The notes: generated by a model not told the origin, from the letters alone. A stretch of 64,000 nt of DNA from Paucibacter sp. KCTC 42545 (GCF_001477625.1 NZ_CP013692.1:4278001-4342000), one strand, 5' to 3'. Counted from the first letter of the stretch, positions 45,064 through 53,681 are shown. Translations and numbers: made by a program.

Positions 45064-46020
45064 TCAGCCTGCGCTGGCGCGCGCATGGATCACAGCGAAG
45101 CCCTGATCGGCGTCAGTCCATTGCCCTTGCACTTCAAAACCAGCCCGCTGCAGCAGCTCGGTGAAGCCTTCGATGCTGTATTTGTAGCTGTTCTCGGTGT
45201 GGATGCTCTCGCCCGACATGAAGAAGCGCTGCTGGCCCGGCCAGCTGAGCCGCACATCCTCAGCTGCCAGCAAATGCATTTCAACCCGACCCAGGGCGGC
45301 GTTGAAATGAGCGCGATGCAGCCATTGCTTGACGTCGAAATCGGTGCCCGCCAAGCGATTGACATGGCGCAGCAGGTTGAGATTGAAGGCGGCCGTCAGC
45401 CCCAGGGCGTCGTCGTAAGCCGCTTCCAGCACCGCCTTGTCTTTGAGCAGATCAATACCAATCAACACCCCGCCATCGCTGCCCAGGCACAAGGCCCGCA
45501 TGCGGCGCAGCAAGGCCAGGGCCTGCGAGGGACTGAAATTGCCAATGGAGGAGCCGGGGTAGAAGAAGAGGCGGTGCTGCTCACGCACTGAGGCGGGCAG
45601 CTGCAAATGCTCGGAAAAGTCCTGCGCCACGGGTGTCATCTCGATATGCGCAAAACGCGGCTGCAGGCGTGCCACCGACTCCAGCAAAAAGTCCTGCGAG
45701 ATGTCGATCGGCACATATTGGCTGGGATGCAGCAGCGGAAACAAGGCCGCTGCTTTGGCGCAATTGCCGGCGCCCAGATCAATCAAAGTGCAGCCCGGGC
45801 CAATCGCACGGGCCATGGCCGCGCCATGTTCGGCAAAGATGGCGGCTTCGTTACGGGTCAGTGCGTACTCGGGCAACTCACAGATGGCCTCGAACAGCTT
45901 GCAACCCAAAGCGTCGTAGAAATACTTGGAGGCGATATGTGCCGGCTCGGCCAACAAGCCCTCCAGCAGCTCGGCGCGGATGGCCGCTTGCGGGTCAAAA
46001 GTCTCAACACTCGGCGGCAT
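45064..46020 (-). CDS. egtD: L-histidine N-alpha-methyltransferase EgtD
   Basis: Product of 318 residues of the DUF2260/EgtD family: ASKYFYDALGCKLFEAICEL and YALTRNEAAIF near the N-terminus, the SAM-binding loop LIDLGAGNCAKA, then RLFFYPGSSIGNFSPSQA and VLIGIDLLKD. It trimethylates histidine to hercynine, the first step of ergothioneine synthesis. AAGGGAG five bases upstream fixes the start at 46020. It forms an operon with egtB. Confidence 0.95.
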   Translation of the reverse strand: MPPSVETFDPQAAIRAELLEGLLAEPAHIASKYFYDALGCKLFEAICELPEYALTRNEAAIFAEHGAAMARAIGPGCTLIDLGAGNCAKAAALFPLLHPSQYVPIDISQDFLLESVARLQPRFAHIEMTPVAQDFSEHLQLPASVREQHRLFFYPGSSIGNFSPSQALALLRRMRALCLGSDGGVLIGIDLLKDKAVLEAAYDDALGLTAAFNLNLLRHVNRLAGTDFDVKQWLHRAHFNAALGRVEMHLLAAEDVRLSWPGQQRFFMSGESIHTENSYKYSIEGFTELLQRAGFEVQGQWTDADQGFAVIHARASAG

Positions 46021-46079
46021 GACGCTCCCTTTCGGCGGCGAATTGAGCAATCAGTAGAACATTTTCATGTGTACAAATA

Positions 46080-46264
46080 TGTGCATAACTTTCGAACAAC
46101 TAGGGGCTTATCCACAGCGGCGGCGCGCGCGGCAAAGTTGTTATCTATTGGGCTCAAAGTTCAAGGGTATCCGCCCACATGCTTTGTCAGCAGCTAAGTC
46201 CTTGCCAGAACAGGCAAAATACGGCTTGTCCACAGCAAGGGCCGTCCCCTACTAAGACTACTAA
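46080..46264 (+). other. Origin-like element, copy A: DnaA boxes plus DnaA-trio-like 16-mer
   Basis: Non-coding, in the 357-bp gap between egtD and the QueD-like gene. It has a reverse DnaA box with one mismatch (TGTGCATAA, 46080-46088), a perfect box TTATCCACA (46108-46116), a near box TTGTCCACA (46226-46234), 14 GC-rich bases, then CTACTAAGACTACTAA (46249-46264) followed by the A+T-rich AACAAAGTATTTAAAGATAC. The same parts occur with the same spacing at 51678-51863. Order and content match the bacterial unwinding module (DnaA boxes, GC cluster, DnaA-trio), but copy A is the diverged copy. Confidence 0.7.
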
Positions 46265-46377
46265 CAAAGTATTTAAAGATACTGTTAAAGACAGAGCGAA
46301 GCTCAAAAGTGCTTTTGTTGGGATTGCGTTGCACCCCTGCCCCAAGGCGGGCCAGCCATGTCACACTTGCGTCCCCG

Positions 46378-47484
46378 ATGAAAACCCTGACTATTTTTTC
46401 CGCCTCCTGCGGTTTCGAATCCGCCTGCCAGATCACGGCCTTGCCCGTCGGACATCGCAGCCATGGTCTGCATGGCCACAGCTATTTCGCCACCGTGCGT
46501 GCCGAACTGCCTGCCGACTGGGCGCCTTTTCCGGGCGGAGAGGTCGAAGAATTGCGCAAGCGCCTGGAGGCCTGCGTTGAACCGCTGGACCACGCGCTGC
46601 TGAACCGCTGCGTGGAAGAGCCCACCGACGAAAACATCGCCCGCTGGATCCGCCAGCGCCTGGAAACCGAGTTTGGCGTACCCGGCATCCAGCAGATCGG
46701 GATTCAAAGCACCCAGCATTCGGGTGTGGATCTGGATGCCAATGGCTCCGCCCATGTCTGGCGCCGCTACCGCTTTCAAGCTGCGCACCAATTGCCCAAT
46801 GTGCCCATGGGTCACAAATGCGGCCGCATGCATGGCCATGGTTTCGAGGTCATCATCCACGCCAACCAAGACCTGGGTGAGCGGGCGCTGAGCATCGACT
46901 ACGACCATCTGGACGAGGTCTGGGCGCCCTGGCACATGCTGCTCAACTACCAATGCTTGAATAGCATTGAGGGTTTGCACAATCCGACCAGCGAGGTGAT
47001 TTCGGCCTGGTTGTGGGCGGGTTTGAAGCCGGTGCTGCCCGAGTTGTCCTGGATCACGGTGTACGAAACCGGTTCTTGCGGCGCAAATTTCGACGGCACG
47101 AACTACCGCATCTGGAAAGAATTGACGCTGGACAGCGCGATTCAGCTCAAGCGAGCGCCCACTGACAGCCCGCTGCGTGGCATCCACGGCCACACCTACA
47201 CCCTGCGCCTGCACCTGAGTGCCGAGTTGGACAAGGTGCAAGGCTGGACGGTGGATTTCGGCGATGTGAAGACCTTGTTCGATCCCATCTTCAAGGCCAT
47301 CGATCACCGCCCGCTGTACGAGATTGCCGACTTGCCCGATGGTGACACCGCCAGCCTAGCCGCCTGGGTGCTGGCCAAGGGGGCTGCGGTGTTGCCGCAG
47401 ATCGACCGGGTCGATATGTACGAAACGCGTGGCTGTGGCTCCATCGTCAGCAGCAGCGGTGATGAGGCTTTGATTCCGGTATGA
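46378..47484 (+). CDS. queD: 6-carboxytetrahydropterin synthase (QueD) family protein with three tandem domains
   Basis: Product of 368 residues, about three times a normal QueD (about 120-140). Domain 1 (about 1-125) has HGH at 32-34, LDH and PTDEN but Ser at the usual catalytic Cys position (GHRSHGLHGH). Domain 2 (about 127-250) keeps Cys148 in GHKCGRMHGH and PTSE but lacks the DH motif. Domain 3 (about 250-365) has GIHGHTYTL and DFGDVKTLFD ... AIDHRPLY but no Cys. QueD makes 6-carboxytetrahydropterin for queuosine. The stop codon overlaps queE (ATGA), confirming the pathway. The start 46378 follows CACACTTGCGTCCCCG, a leader resembling that of the MazG-like gene. Confidence 0.85.
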   Translation: MKTLTIFSASCGFESACQITALPVGHRSHGLHGHSYFATVRAELPADWAPFPGGEVEELRKRLEACVEPLDHALLNRCVEEPTDENIARWIRQRLETEFGVPGIQQIGIQSTQHSGVDLDANGSAHVWRRYRFQAAHQLPNVPMGHKCGRMHGHGFEVIIHANQDLGERALSIDYDHLDEVWAPWHMLLNYQCLNSIEGLHNPTSEVISAWLWAGLKPVLPELSWITVYETGSCGANFDGTNYRIWKELTLDSAIQLKRAPTDSPLRGIHGHTYTLRLHLSAELDKVQGWTVDFGDVKTLFDPIFKAIDHRPLYEIADLPDGDTASLAAWVLAKGAAVLPQIDRVDMYETRGCGSIVSSSGDEALIPV

Positions 47485-48116
47485 CCTACGCTGTCAAAGA
47501 AATCTTCTACACCTTGCAAGGCGAGGGCGCACAGGCGGGCCGGGCCTCGGTGTTCTGCCGCTTTGCCGGCTGCAATCTGTGGAGTGGCCGCGAGCAAGAC
47601 CGCGCCGAGGCAGTTTGCAGTTTCTGCGATACCGATTTTGTGGGCGTGGACGGCCAAGGCGGCGGCAAGTTCGCCAGCGCGGCCGATCTGGCCGAGGCTG
47701 TTGCGGCGCAGTGGCCGAGCGGCATGCCCGGCAAGCCTTATGTGGTGTGCACCGGCGGCGAGCCGCTGCTGCAGCTGGATGCCGGACTGATTGCCGCCCT
47801 GCATGCCAAAGGCTTCGAGATTGCGGTGGAAACCAATGGCACCCAGCCTGCGCCCGAGGGCCTGGACTGGATTTGTGTCAGCCCCAAGGCTGACGCCGAA
47901 ATCGTGCTGACCAAGGGTCACGAGCTGAAGCTGGTTTATCCACAGCCTTTGGCCAAACCGGAACGCTTCGAGTCAATGGACTTCGAACACTTCTTTTTGC
48001 AGCCGCTGGATTCCATCCTGAAAACCCAGCACACCCGCGAAGCGGTGGCTTATTGCATGAGCCACCCGCAGTGGCGGCTATCGGTGCAGATGCACAAGGT
48101 CATCGGCATCGAATAA
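47481..48116 (+). CDS. queE: 7-carboxy-7-deazaguanine synthase QueE
   Basis: Product of 211 residues, a small radical SAM enzyme with the modified cluster motif C-x14-C-x2-C (GCNLWSG ... AVCSFCDTDF), GGEPLLQ and VETNGTQP. It converts the QueD product to 7-carboxy-7-deazaguanine. The start overlaps the queD stop. A perfect DnaA box (TTATCCACA, 47936-47944) lies inside the gene, between the two origin-like elements; by chance or not is unknown. Confidence 0.95.
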   Translation: MTYAVKEIFYTLQGEGAQAGRASVFCRFAGCNLWSGREQDRAEAVCSFCDTDFVGVDGQGGGKFASAADLAEAVAAQWPSGMPGKPYVVCTGGEPLLQLDAGLIAALHAKGFEIAVETNGTQPAPEGLDWICVSPKADAEIVLTKGHELKLVYPQPLAKPERFESMDFEHFFLQPLDSILKTQHTREAVAYCMSHPQWRLSVQMHKVIGIE

Positions 48117-48129
48117 ATCTGACCAACAG

Positions 48130-48154
48130 ACGCCCCTGATTAGCTCCGGGGCGT
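48130..48154. terminator. Hairpin between convergent queE and DctA-type genes
   Basis: ACGCCCC (48130-48136) pairs with GGGGCGT (48148-48154) around an 11-nt loop; weaker outer pairing (CTGAC/GTCAG) extends it. There is no long U tract, but the position between two convergent stop codons suits a bidirectional terminator. Confidence 0.6.
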
Positions 48155-48169
48155 TCCGTCAGTCTTGCT

Positions 48170-49495
48170 TCAGATCGTCTTGGGCAAATGTGCGTCGACT
48201 CGGTCGAGCACCACTTCCGGCGCATCGGCCTCCAGCGGTCCTTCGTTGTTGAGCTGGCTGTGAAGCCGTTCCATATCCAGGTCACCGGTCCATTTGGCGA
48301 CCACCAGGGTGGCCACACCATTGCCAATCAGATTGGTCAGGGCGCGCGCCTCGCTCATGAAGCGGTCGATGCCCAGAATCAGCGCCAGGCCTGCCACCGG
48401 CACGCCGCCCACGGCGCTGAGTGTGGCTGCCAGCACAATGAAGCCACTGCCGGTCACGCCTGCGGCGCCCTTGGAGGTCAGCAACAAGACCGCCAAGAGG
48501 GTCAGTTGTTGCGTCAAAGTCATCGGTGTGTTGGTGGCTTGGGCAATGAAGACGGCGGCCATGGTCAGGTAGATGGAGGTTCCATCCAGATTGAAGGAAT
48601 AGCCAGTCGGGATCACCAGGCCCACGGTGGACTTCTTGGCGCCCAGGTTTTCCATCTTGGCCATCATGCGCGGCAGCACCGACTCGGACGATGAGGTGCC
48701 CAGCACGATCAACAGTTCTTCCTTGATGTACTTGATGAACTTCCAGATCGAGAAACCGTGGAAACGCGCGATGCTGCCCAGCACGATGAAGATGAACATC
48801 AAGCAGGTCAGATAGAAGCTGCCCATCAACTTGCCCAGTTGCACCAGCGAGCCCAGGCCGTATTTGCCGATGGTGAAAGCCATGGCACCGAAAGCGCCGA
48901 TGGGCGCCAGCTTCATGATCATGCCAACGATGGCGAAGAGCACATGCGAGGTCTTTTCGATCATGTCGAACACCAGGGTGCCGCGGCCGCCGAACTGGTG
49001 CAGAGCAAAGCCGAACATCACCGCAATCAAGAGCACTTGCAACATCTCGCCTTTGGCAAAGGCATCGACCAGGGTGGTGGGGATGATGGCCAGCAAAAAG
49101 TCCGTCGTGCTGGCCAGTTTGCCGGGGCCGGTATAGGCGGCAATGCCCTTGGTGTCGAGCGCGGCGGGGTCCACATTCATGCCCGCACCGGGTTGCAGAA
49201 CGTTGACCACCACCAGGCCAATGACCAGGGCGATGGTGGACACGATTTCAAAGTAAAGCAGGGCCAGGCCGCCGGTCTTGCCGACCTTTTTCATATCCTC
49301 CATGCCGGCAATGCCGACCACCACGGTGCAGAAGATGATGGGGGCAATGATCATCTTGATCAGCTTGATGAAGCCGTCTCCCAAGGGTTTCATGGCGGCG
49401 CCACTCTCGGGATAGAAATGGCCCAGCAGCACACCCAGCACGATGGCGGTGATGACCTGGAAATAGAGGGATTTGTAAAACGGTTTGGCGCTCAA
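48170..49495 (-). CDS. dctA: DctA-type C4-dicarboxylate/H+ or Na+ symporter
   Basis: Product of 441 residues of the DAACS family with eight membrane helices and two hairpins. Motifs are [40 protein letters not shown] and [13 protein letters not shown]. It imports succinate, fumarate, malate or related acids. The start is TTG 49495, six bases after AGGAG and directly before [17 protein letters not shown]; a longer reading to 49576 would bypass this site. The adjacent gene on the same strand is ompW. Confidence 0.92.
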   Translation of the reverse strand: MSAKPFYKSLYFQVITAIVLGVLLGHFYPESGAAMKPLGDGFIKLIKMIIAPIIFCTVVVGIAGMEDMKKVGKTGGLALLYFEIVSTIALVIGLVVVNVLQPGAGMNVDPAALDTKGIAAYTGPGKLASTTDFLLAIIPTTLVDAFAKGEMLQVLLIAVMFGFALHQFGGRGTLVFDMIEKTSHVLFAIVGMIMKLAPIGAFGAMAFTIGKYGLGSLVQLGKLMGSFYLTCLMFIFIVLGSIARFHGFSIWKFIKYIKEELLIVLGTSSSESVLPRMMAKMENLGAKKSTVGLVIPTGYSFNLDGTSIYLTMAAVFIAQATNTPMTLTQQLTLLAVLLLTSKGAAGVTGSGFIVLAATLSAVGGVPVAGLALILGIDRFMSEARALTNLIGNGVATLVVAKWTGDLDMERLHSQLNNEGPLEADAPEVVLDRVDAHLPKTI

Positions 49496-49574
49496 GGCGG
49501 TCTCCTGGCGAATTTGCTCCGATCTTGCGCCCGCGATGGAGTGACGCCTATAAGGGGTTTTGCAGACAAGAGGC

Positions 49575-49600
49575 AAAAAAAAGGGAGCCCGTAGGCTCCC
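49575..49600 (-). terminator. Intrinsic terminator of the ompW gene
   Basis: On the minus strand GGGAGCC-tacg-GGCTCCC is followed by eight T. It lies 22 bp after the ompW stop codon. Confidence 0.9.
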
Positions 49601-49621
49601 TGATCGCGTGGGCTGAGTGAA

Positions 49622-50296
49622 TCAGAAGGTGTAGACCAGACCCAGGGTGTAAGCCAGGGGATTGAGTTCCACATCGATCTGCTGGCCGGTGGACAAATGC
49701 CCGCGCGTCTTCACCAGCACCTTGGTGACGGTGGCATCCATCGACAAACGCTCGGAGAACTTGGCGGTCAAGCCCAGCTGCCCGGTCGGGCCGAAGCGGT
49801 TTTCCATGGTCATGATGGTGGGGTTGCTGGGCGATCCACCGGTCAAGGCCGACAAGGCCGCCGTGCTCTTGGGCTTCATGAAGACGGCATAGGTAATGCC
49901 AGCACCCACATAAGGCCGCAAGGTGCTGCTGGGCGAGCCAAAGCGGTATTGCGCGGTCAGGGTGACCGGCAAGGCCTGCACATCGGCCAGCTTGCCCGTG
50001 CCTTCAATCGCGCCAGCACCACGCACCTCATGTTTGAAGGGAATGGCCAGGGGCAGGTCGATGGCGATGTTGTCGGTCCACATCCAGGTAATGCCGCCAG
50101 AGATCTGGGTTGCATTGTTGATGTCGATCTTGGTGCCGGCCAGGCTGGCGGCGCTCAGATCACCGCTCTTCACATCCGGACGGATGGTGGTGGCGCCGAT
50201 GCGGGCCATCCAGGTTCCGGCCGATTGGGCTTGCGCCAGGCCAGCCCAGGTGGACAGAACAGCGGCGGCGATACAGAGAAGGTTCTTGGATTTCAT
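49622..50296 (-). CDS. ompW: OmpW-family outer-membrane protein
   Basis: Product of 224 residues with a signal peptide (LLCIAAAVLSTWAGLAQA) and the small eight-strand barrel pattern of OmpW (AGTWMARIGATTIRP, LPVTLTAQYRFG, LRPYVGAGITYAVF), ending in YTF. OmpW proteins form hydrophobic channels for small molecules. The ribosome binding site and leader AGGAGACAAACAC precede the ATG. A U-tract terminator follows. Confidence 0.92.
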   Translation of the reverse strand: MKSKNLLCIAAAVLSTWAGLAQAQSAGTWMARIGATTIRPDVKSGDLSAASLAGTKIDINNATQISGGITWMWTDNIAIDLPLAIPFKHEVRGAGAIEGTGKLADVQALPVTLTAQYRFGSPSSTLRPYVGAGITYAVFMKPKSTAALSALTGGSPSNPTIMTMENRFGPTGQLGLTAKFSERLSMDATVTKVLVKTRGHLSTGQQIDVELNPLAYTLGLVYTF

Positions 50297-50323
50297 GTGT
50301 TTGTCTCCTGATGCTTGCCGCGT

Positions 50324-51472
50324 TTACAGCCAACCCTTGATGGCCAAGGTCTTGGAGATCAGCTGACCGGTCAGCTGATGCCCGTAGGGCGTGGGGTGGA
50401 AGCCGTCTGAAAAGCCATAGCTCTTCCACCAGTCGGCGCCGCCGACAGCACCCGCAGGCGGTGCGGCCGACAAAGCGGTGGCGGTGCAGGTCGGGAAGTT
50501 GTAGGTGGGCAAGCCATCGCTGCCCAGGCCGGTGATTGGGCAGGCGGGCGTCTTCACATTGCTCAGGCCAAACTGCTCTTTATTGCTGACCTGGTCATTG
50601 AAGGCCGTGTAGAAATCAACCACAGCAACCTTGGCTTCACCGGAAAACTTGGCCGCCAATTGCTTGTTGAAGGCTTCAATCCAACTCTTGAACAGCGCTT
50701 CGGATTGCGCTCTCGCGGTGGCACCGGCCGTGCCGCCACCGTAGGCGGCCGAGATGCCATCCAGCACCATCTGGAAGCGTGGCGTGTTGGTGATGCCAGG
50801 CATATTCAGCACGATGACTTGCTGGGCGCCCTTGTCCAACACGCTGGTCTTGATGGCGGCGTAGAAGTTGTCGGCCAGCGCGGTCATATAGACCCCGCCA
50901 ATGCTTGCCATGCCGGCGGCACCGCCAGCCAAGGCTGCGCCGACTTGTGCAGGCGTCAAAACGGTTGTCAACAGACCGGCATAAGTAGCGGCCTTGTCAC
51001 CGGGCGCTTTTAGGTAAGCCCCCACCAGATCGGCCGCGTCATTGCCGCCGCCGTCAATCACAGCCAGATCGCCAGGTGCATAGGTACCCAAAGCTGCCAC
51101 TGCGGCCATCTGCACGGTAATACCGCGCGGATCCGTGGGGTTGCTGTAGTAGTTGATGCGCCCGCCGCCGATGGCGGCATTGGTGCAGCCCGCCTTAGGG
51201 TTGGGCACAAAGGAGTCAGGGCCCGTGGCTTTGTAAAAGCTGCACAGGGTTTGGCCATAGCTGGCGGCCACGCGCTCTGGGAAGATCAAGTTGTCCGCGC
51301 TTTGCACGGTGAACTTGTAGCCGTAGGTGCCTGAGTCAGCAATGCTGTCACCGAACACTTTGACGGCAGTGATCTTCAGCTTGGGCGAGGTGTCAGCTGT
51401 GCCGCCACCACCGCAGGCCGACAGGGCCAGGGCGGCCGCGATGGCCAGTGATTTGATTTGGAACCGGTTCAT
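50324..51472 (-). CDS. SGNH/GDSL-family esterase lipoprotein
   Basis: Product of 382 residues with lipobox LALSAC (Cys20 followed by GGGG) and SGNH blocks: FGDSIADSGTYGY (catalytic Ser), GGGRINYY, the GGGNDAADL block (Asn) and the C-terminal DGFHPTPYGHQ (Asp and His). Secreted or outer-membrane lipases and esterases of this type hydrolyse lipid or acyl esters. The leader GGAGACAAACA precedes ATG 51472. The 490-bp gap behind it holds origin-like copy B. Confidence 0.87.
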   Translation of the reverse strand: MNRFQIKSLAIAAALALSACGGGGTADTSPKLKITAVKVFGDSIADSGTYGYKFTVQSADNLIFPERVAASYGQTLCSFYKATGPDSFVPNPKAGCTNAAIGGGRINYYSNPTDPRGITVQMAAVAALGTYAPGDLAVIDGGGNDAADLVGAYLKAPGDKAATYAGLLTTVLTPAQVGAALAGGAAGMASIGGVYMTALADNFYAAIKTSVLDKGAQQVIVLNMPGITNTPRFQMVLDGISAAYGGGTAGATARAQSEALFKSWIEAFNKQLAAKFSGEAKVAVVDFYTAFNDQVSNKEQFGLSNVKTPACPITGLGSDGLPTYNFPTCTATALSAAPPAGAVGGADWWKSYGFSDGFHPTPYGHQLTGQLISKTLAIKGWL

Positions 51473-51677
51473 TGTTTGTCTCCGTCAAGTGCTTCAGGCT
51501 GGGGTCCGTCCGGAACTCTAGGCAATAGTGCGAATACTGGCGCTGCGTGTTTGCCCCCGCCTGTGGCGCAAAAAGTGCTGATTTGCACTGTATTGGGGCT
51601 AAATTCGTTAAAAAAATCACGGTGAAAGCCGCCATTTTTCAAACCTAGCCCAATGGACGGCTGTCAAGGCACAAGTT

Positions 51678-51863
51678 TGTGGATAAAAAAAGGATAGCCA
51701 GGCACTTATCCACAGGCCGAGGCCGAAGTTCAGACTTGTTATCGTTTCACGCGCAAGTTCACCCGCCCTCCACCCACATGGTTTTAGCAGCGCTAACTTC
51801 TTGTCAGAAAAGTAGAAATTGCACTTATCCACAGAAAAGCTCGCCCTCTACTAAGACTACTAA
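51678..51863 (+). other. Origin-like element, copy B: three perfect DnaA boxes plus DnaA-trio-like 16-mer
   Basis: Non-coding, between the SGNH esterase and the MazG-like gene. It holds three consensus DnaA boxes: reverse TGTGGATAA (51678-51686), TTATCCACA (51706-51714) and TTATCCACA (51825-51833). The third is followed after 14 bases by CTACTAAGACTACTAA (51848-51863) and then A+T-rich TTTCAAATATGAAAAC. Spacings are 28, 119 and 23 bp between element starts, against 28, 118 and 23 in copy A at 46080. This is the better preserved copy. The rest of the gap (51473-51677) holds nothing else recognised. Confidence 0.75.
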
Positions 51864-51963
51864 TTTCAAATATGAAAACAAGATGAATACAGGTGCGGAA
51901 CAAGAATTTTGAGAATGCACACTTTGCCTTTCTGCCTGCCAAGGCGTGCCACACTTGCATCCC

Positions 51964-52278
51964 ATGGACATCGTAGTACTGCAAAAGCGGCTTCGCCAAT
52001 TCGCGCTGGAGCGGCATTGGCAGCCTTACCAAACCCCCAAGAATCTGGCGATGGCCATGGTGGTGGAAGCCGCTGAGCTGGTCGAAATTTTTCAGTGGAT
52101 GACGCCTGAGGAATCTGCGCAGATCGCGCAACGGCCTGAGCAACACCAGCATCTGGGCGAAGAGATCGCCGATGTGATGCTTTACCTGCTGCAAATTGCT
52201 GATCACAGCGGGGTGGATGTCGCCGCAGCGGTGGAGCGCAAGCTGGCGCTCAATGCGATCAAGTACCCGGTCGCCTGA
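51964..52278 (+). CDS. MazG-like nucleotide pyrophosphohydrolase
   Basis: Product of 104 residues with the all-alpha NTP pyrophosphohydrolase motifs EAAELVEIFQWM and EEIADVMLYLLQIAD, close to the RS21-C6/dCTPase group. These proteins remove non-canonical or excess dNTPs. The ATG at 51964 fits the family length; it follows CACACTTGCATCCC, resembling the leader of the QueD-like gene behind origin-like copy A. The exonuclease gene starts 31 bp downstream. Confidence 0.9.
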   Translation: MDIVVLQKRLRQFALERHWQPYQTPKNLAMAMVVEAAELVEIFQWMTPEESAQIAQRPEQHQHLGEEIADVMLYLLQIADHSGVDVAAAVERKLALNAIKYPVA

Positions 52279-52309
52279 GCCGACAGCCCTTTTTTTGACT
52301 AGCTTGCCG

Positions 52310-52999
52310 ATGCAGACGATTGCCGTCATTGACTTTGAGACTTCCGGTTTGGCGCCCAATGGCGGCGGCCGTGCCACCGAAATTGCGGCCGTCTTGGTGC
52401 GCGACGGCCAGGTGATCGATTCATTCGCCAGCCTTATGAAAACCGGTGTTTGGGTGCCGCCTTTCATCGAGCAACTGACCGGCATCAGCAACGCCATGCT
52501 GGAAGACGCCCCGCCGGCCAGCGAAGTAATGCAAGAAGTGGCCGAGTTCACCCGCGCTTGCCCGATCGTGGCGCACAACGCGCCCTTTGACCGAGGCTTT
52601 TGGCAGGCTGAGTTAGCGCTGGCGGGCTGTGATGCCGATCCTGCGCATGAGTTCGCCTGTACGGTGCTGCTGGCGCGACGGCTCTACCCGGAGGCACCCA
52701 GTTGCAAGCTCGGCAGCTTGGCGGAGTTTCACGGCCTGCCCAACTCCGGCCGCGCCCACCGGGCCTTGGCCGATGCGATGACCACTGCGCATTTGCTGCT
52801 GCAGATCCAACAAGACGTACAGGAGCGCTTTGCCGAGGACTTGGAAGGCTTGCCCGTCGATCACGCTTTGCTGGCCTGTTTGCAGCGCGCCAATAAGGCG
52901 GCATTGAAGCGCGCGGTGCAGGATTTCGTCAGGAAAAAACAGGGAAATGTGAGCGCTAGAAGCCTACCGGCGCAGCAGCAGACGGATCCGAGGTGCTAA
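52310..52999 (+). CDS. DEDDh 3'-5' exonuclease (DnaQ-like)
   Basis: Product of 229 residues with the DnaQ-type exonuclease motifs: Asp8 and Glu10 in VIDFETSG, Asp94 in HNAPFDRGF, and His150/Asp155 in HRALADA. Length is short of a polymerase III epsilon subunit with its C-terminal binding tail but close to stand-alone exonucleases such as ExoX or RNase T relatives. It follows the MazG-like gene by 31 bp; both act on nucleotides or DNA ends, so a shared housecleaning role is plausible. Confidence 0.9.
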   Translation: MQTIAVIDFETSGLAPNGGGRATEIAAVLVRDGQVIDSFASLMKTGVWVPPFIEQLTGISNAMLEDAPPASEVMQEVAEFTRACPIVAHNAPFDRGFWQAELALAGCDADPAHEFACTVLLARRLYPEAPSCKLGSLAEFHGLPNSGRAHRALADAMTTAHLLLQIQQDVQERFAEDLEGLPVDHALLACLQRANKAALKRAVQDFVRKKQGNVSARSLPAQQQTDPRC

Positions 53000-53162
53000 A
53001 AAATTGTGCTGTCAAGAGCCCGCTTGGCGCCGATTGACGCGCAGAATCTCGCCCTTCCGTTTCATTTATCGATAGCTTGCGGCCTTTTCCGGCCGCTCGC
53101 CGCCAGCAGCGGCGAGTGAACAATGTTTCGAGCTGCTTGATTGTTTCCCAGAGCTTTTTCGT

Positions 53163-53681
53163 ATGTCGAGTATTCAGGTTCGCCCCGCCACCTTGCGTGA
53201 TGCCAAGGGCATTGCAGAGATCCATGTCGCGGCTTGGCAAGACGCCTACAAGGGCTTGTTGCCCGATGCTGTGTTGGATGCCATGTCGGTGCAAAAGCGC
53301 CAGGCTTTCTGGCGCGAAGCCATCGACTTGTGCGAGCCCCAAGTGGTGGTGGCGCATATCGACAACGAGTTGATGGGTTTTGTGGGCTTTGACCGCTCGC
53401 GCGATAAGGGCACTCCGTCCAGCACCGGCGAGATCTGGGCCTTGTACGTGAACCCCGTGCATTGGGATAAGGGCGTTGGCCTGGCCCTGTGGGACGCCGC
53501 TCGTGACGGCCTGCAAGAAGAAGGTTGCACCAAGGTTACCCTGTGGTGCTATCTGCGCAATGAGCGCGCCCTGCGCTTCTTTGACCTTGCCGGCTTCAAG
53601 CGCGAGCTGGGCAGTGCCAAGACCACCGAAGTGGGCGGCACCCGCCTCGAAGAGCTGCGCTTGCATCGCTCTCTGGTCTAA
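53163..53681 (+). CDS. GNAT-family N-acetyltransferase
   Basis: Product of 172 residues with the GNAT fold pattern: IQVRPATLRDAKGIAEIHVA at the start, WALYVNPVHWDKGVGLALWD containing the acetyl-CoA-binding segment, and LRFFDLAGFKRELG near the end. The substrate is unknown; relatives modify peptide N-termini, antibiotics or small amines. It is preceded by a GC hairpin at 53096-53116. Confidence 0.87.
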   Translation: MSSIQVRPATLRDAKGIAEIHVAAWQDAYKGLLPDAVLDAMSVQKRQAFWREAIDLCEPQVVVAHIDNELMGFVGFDRSRDKGTPSSTGEIWALYVNPVHWDKGVGLALWDAARDGLQEEGCTKVTLWCYLRNERALRFFDLAGFKRELGSAKTTEVGGTRLEELRLHRSLV

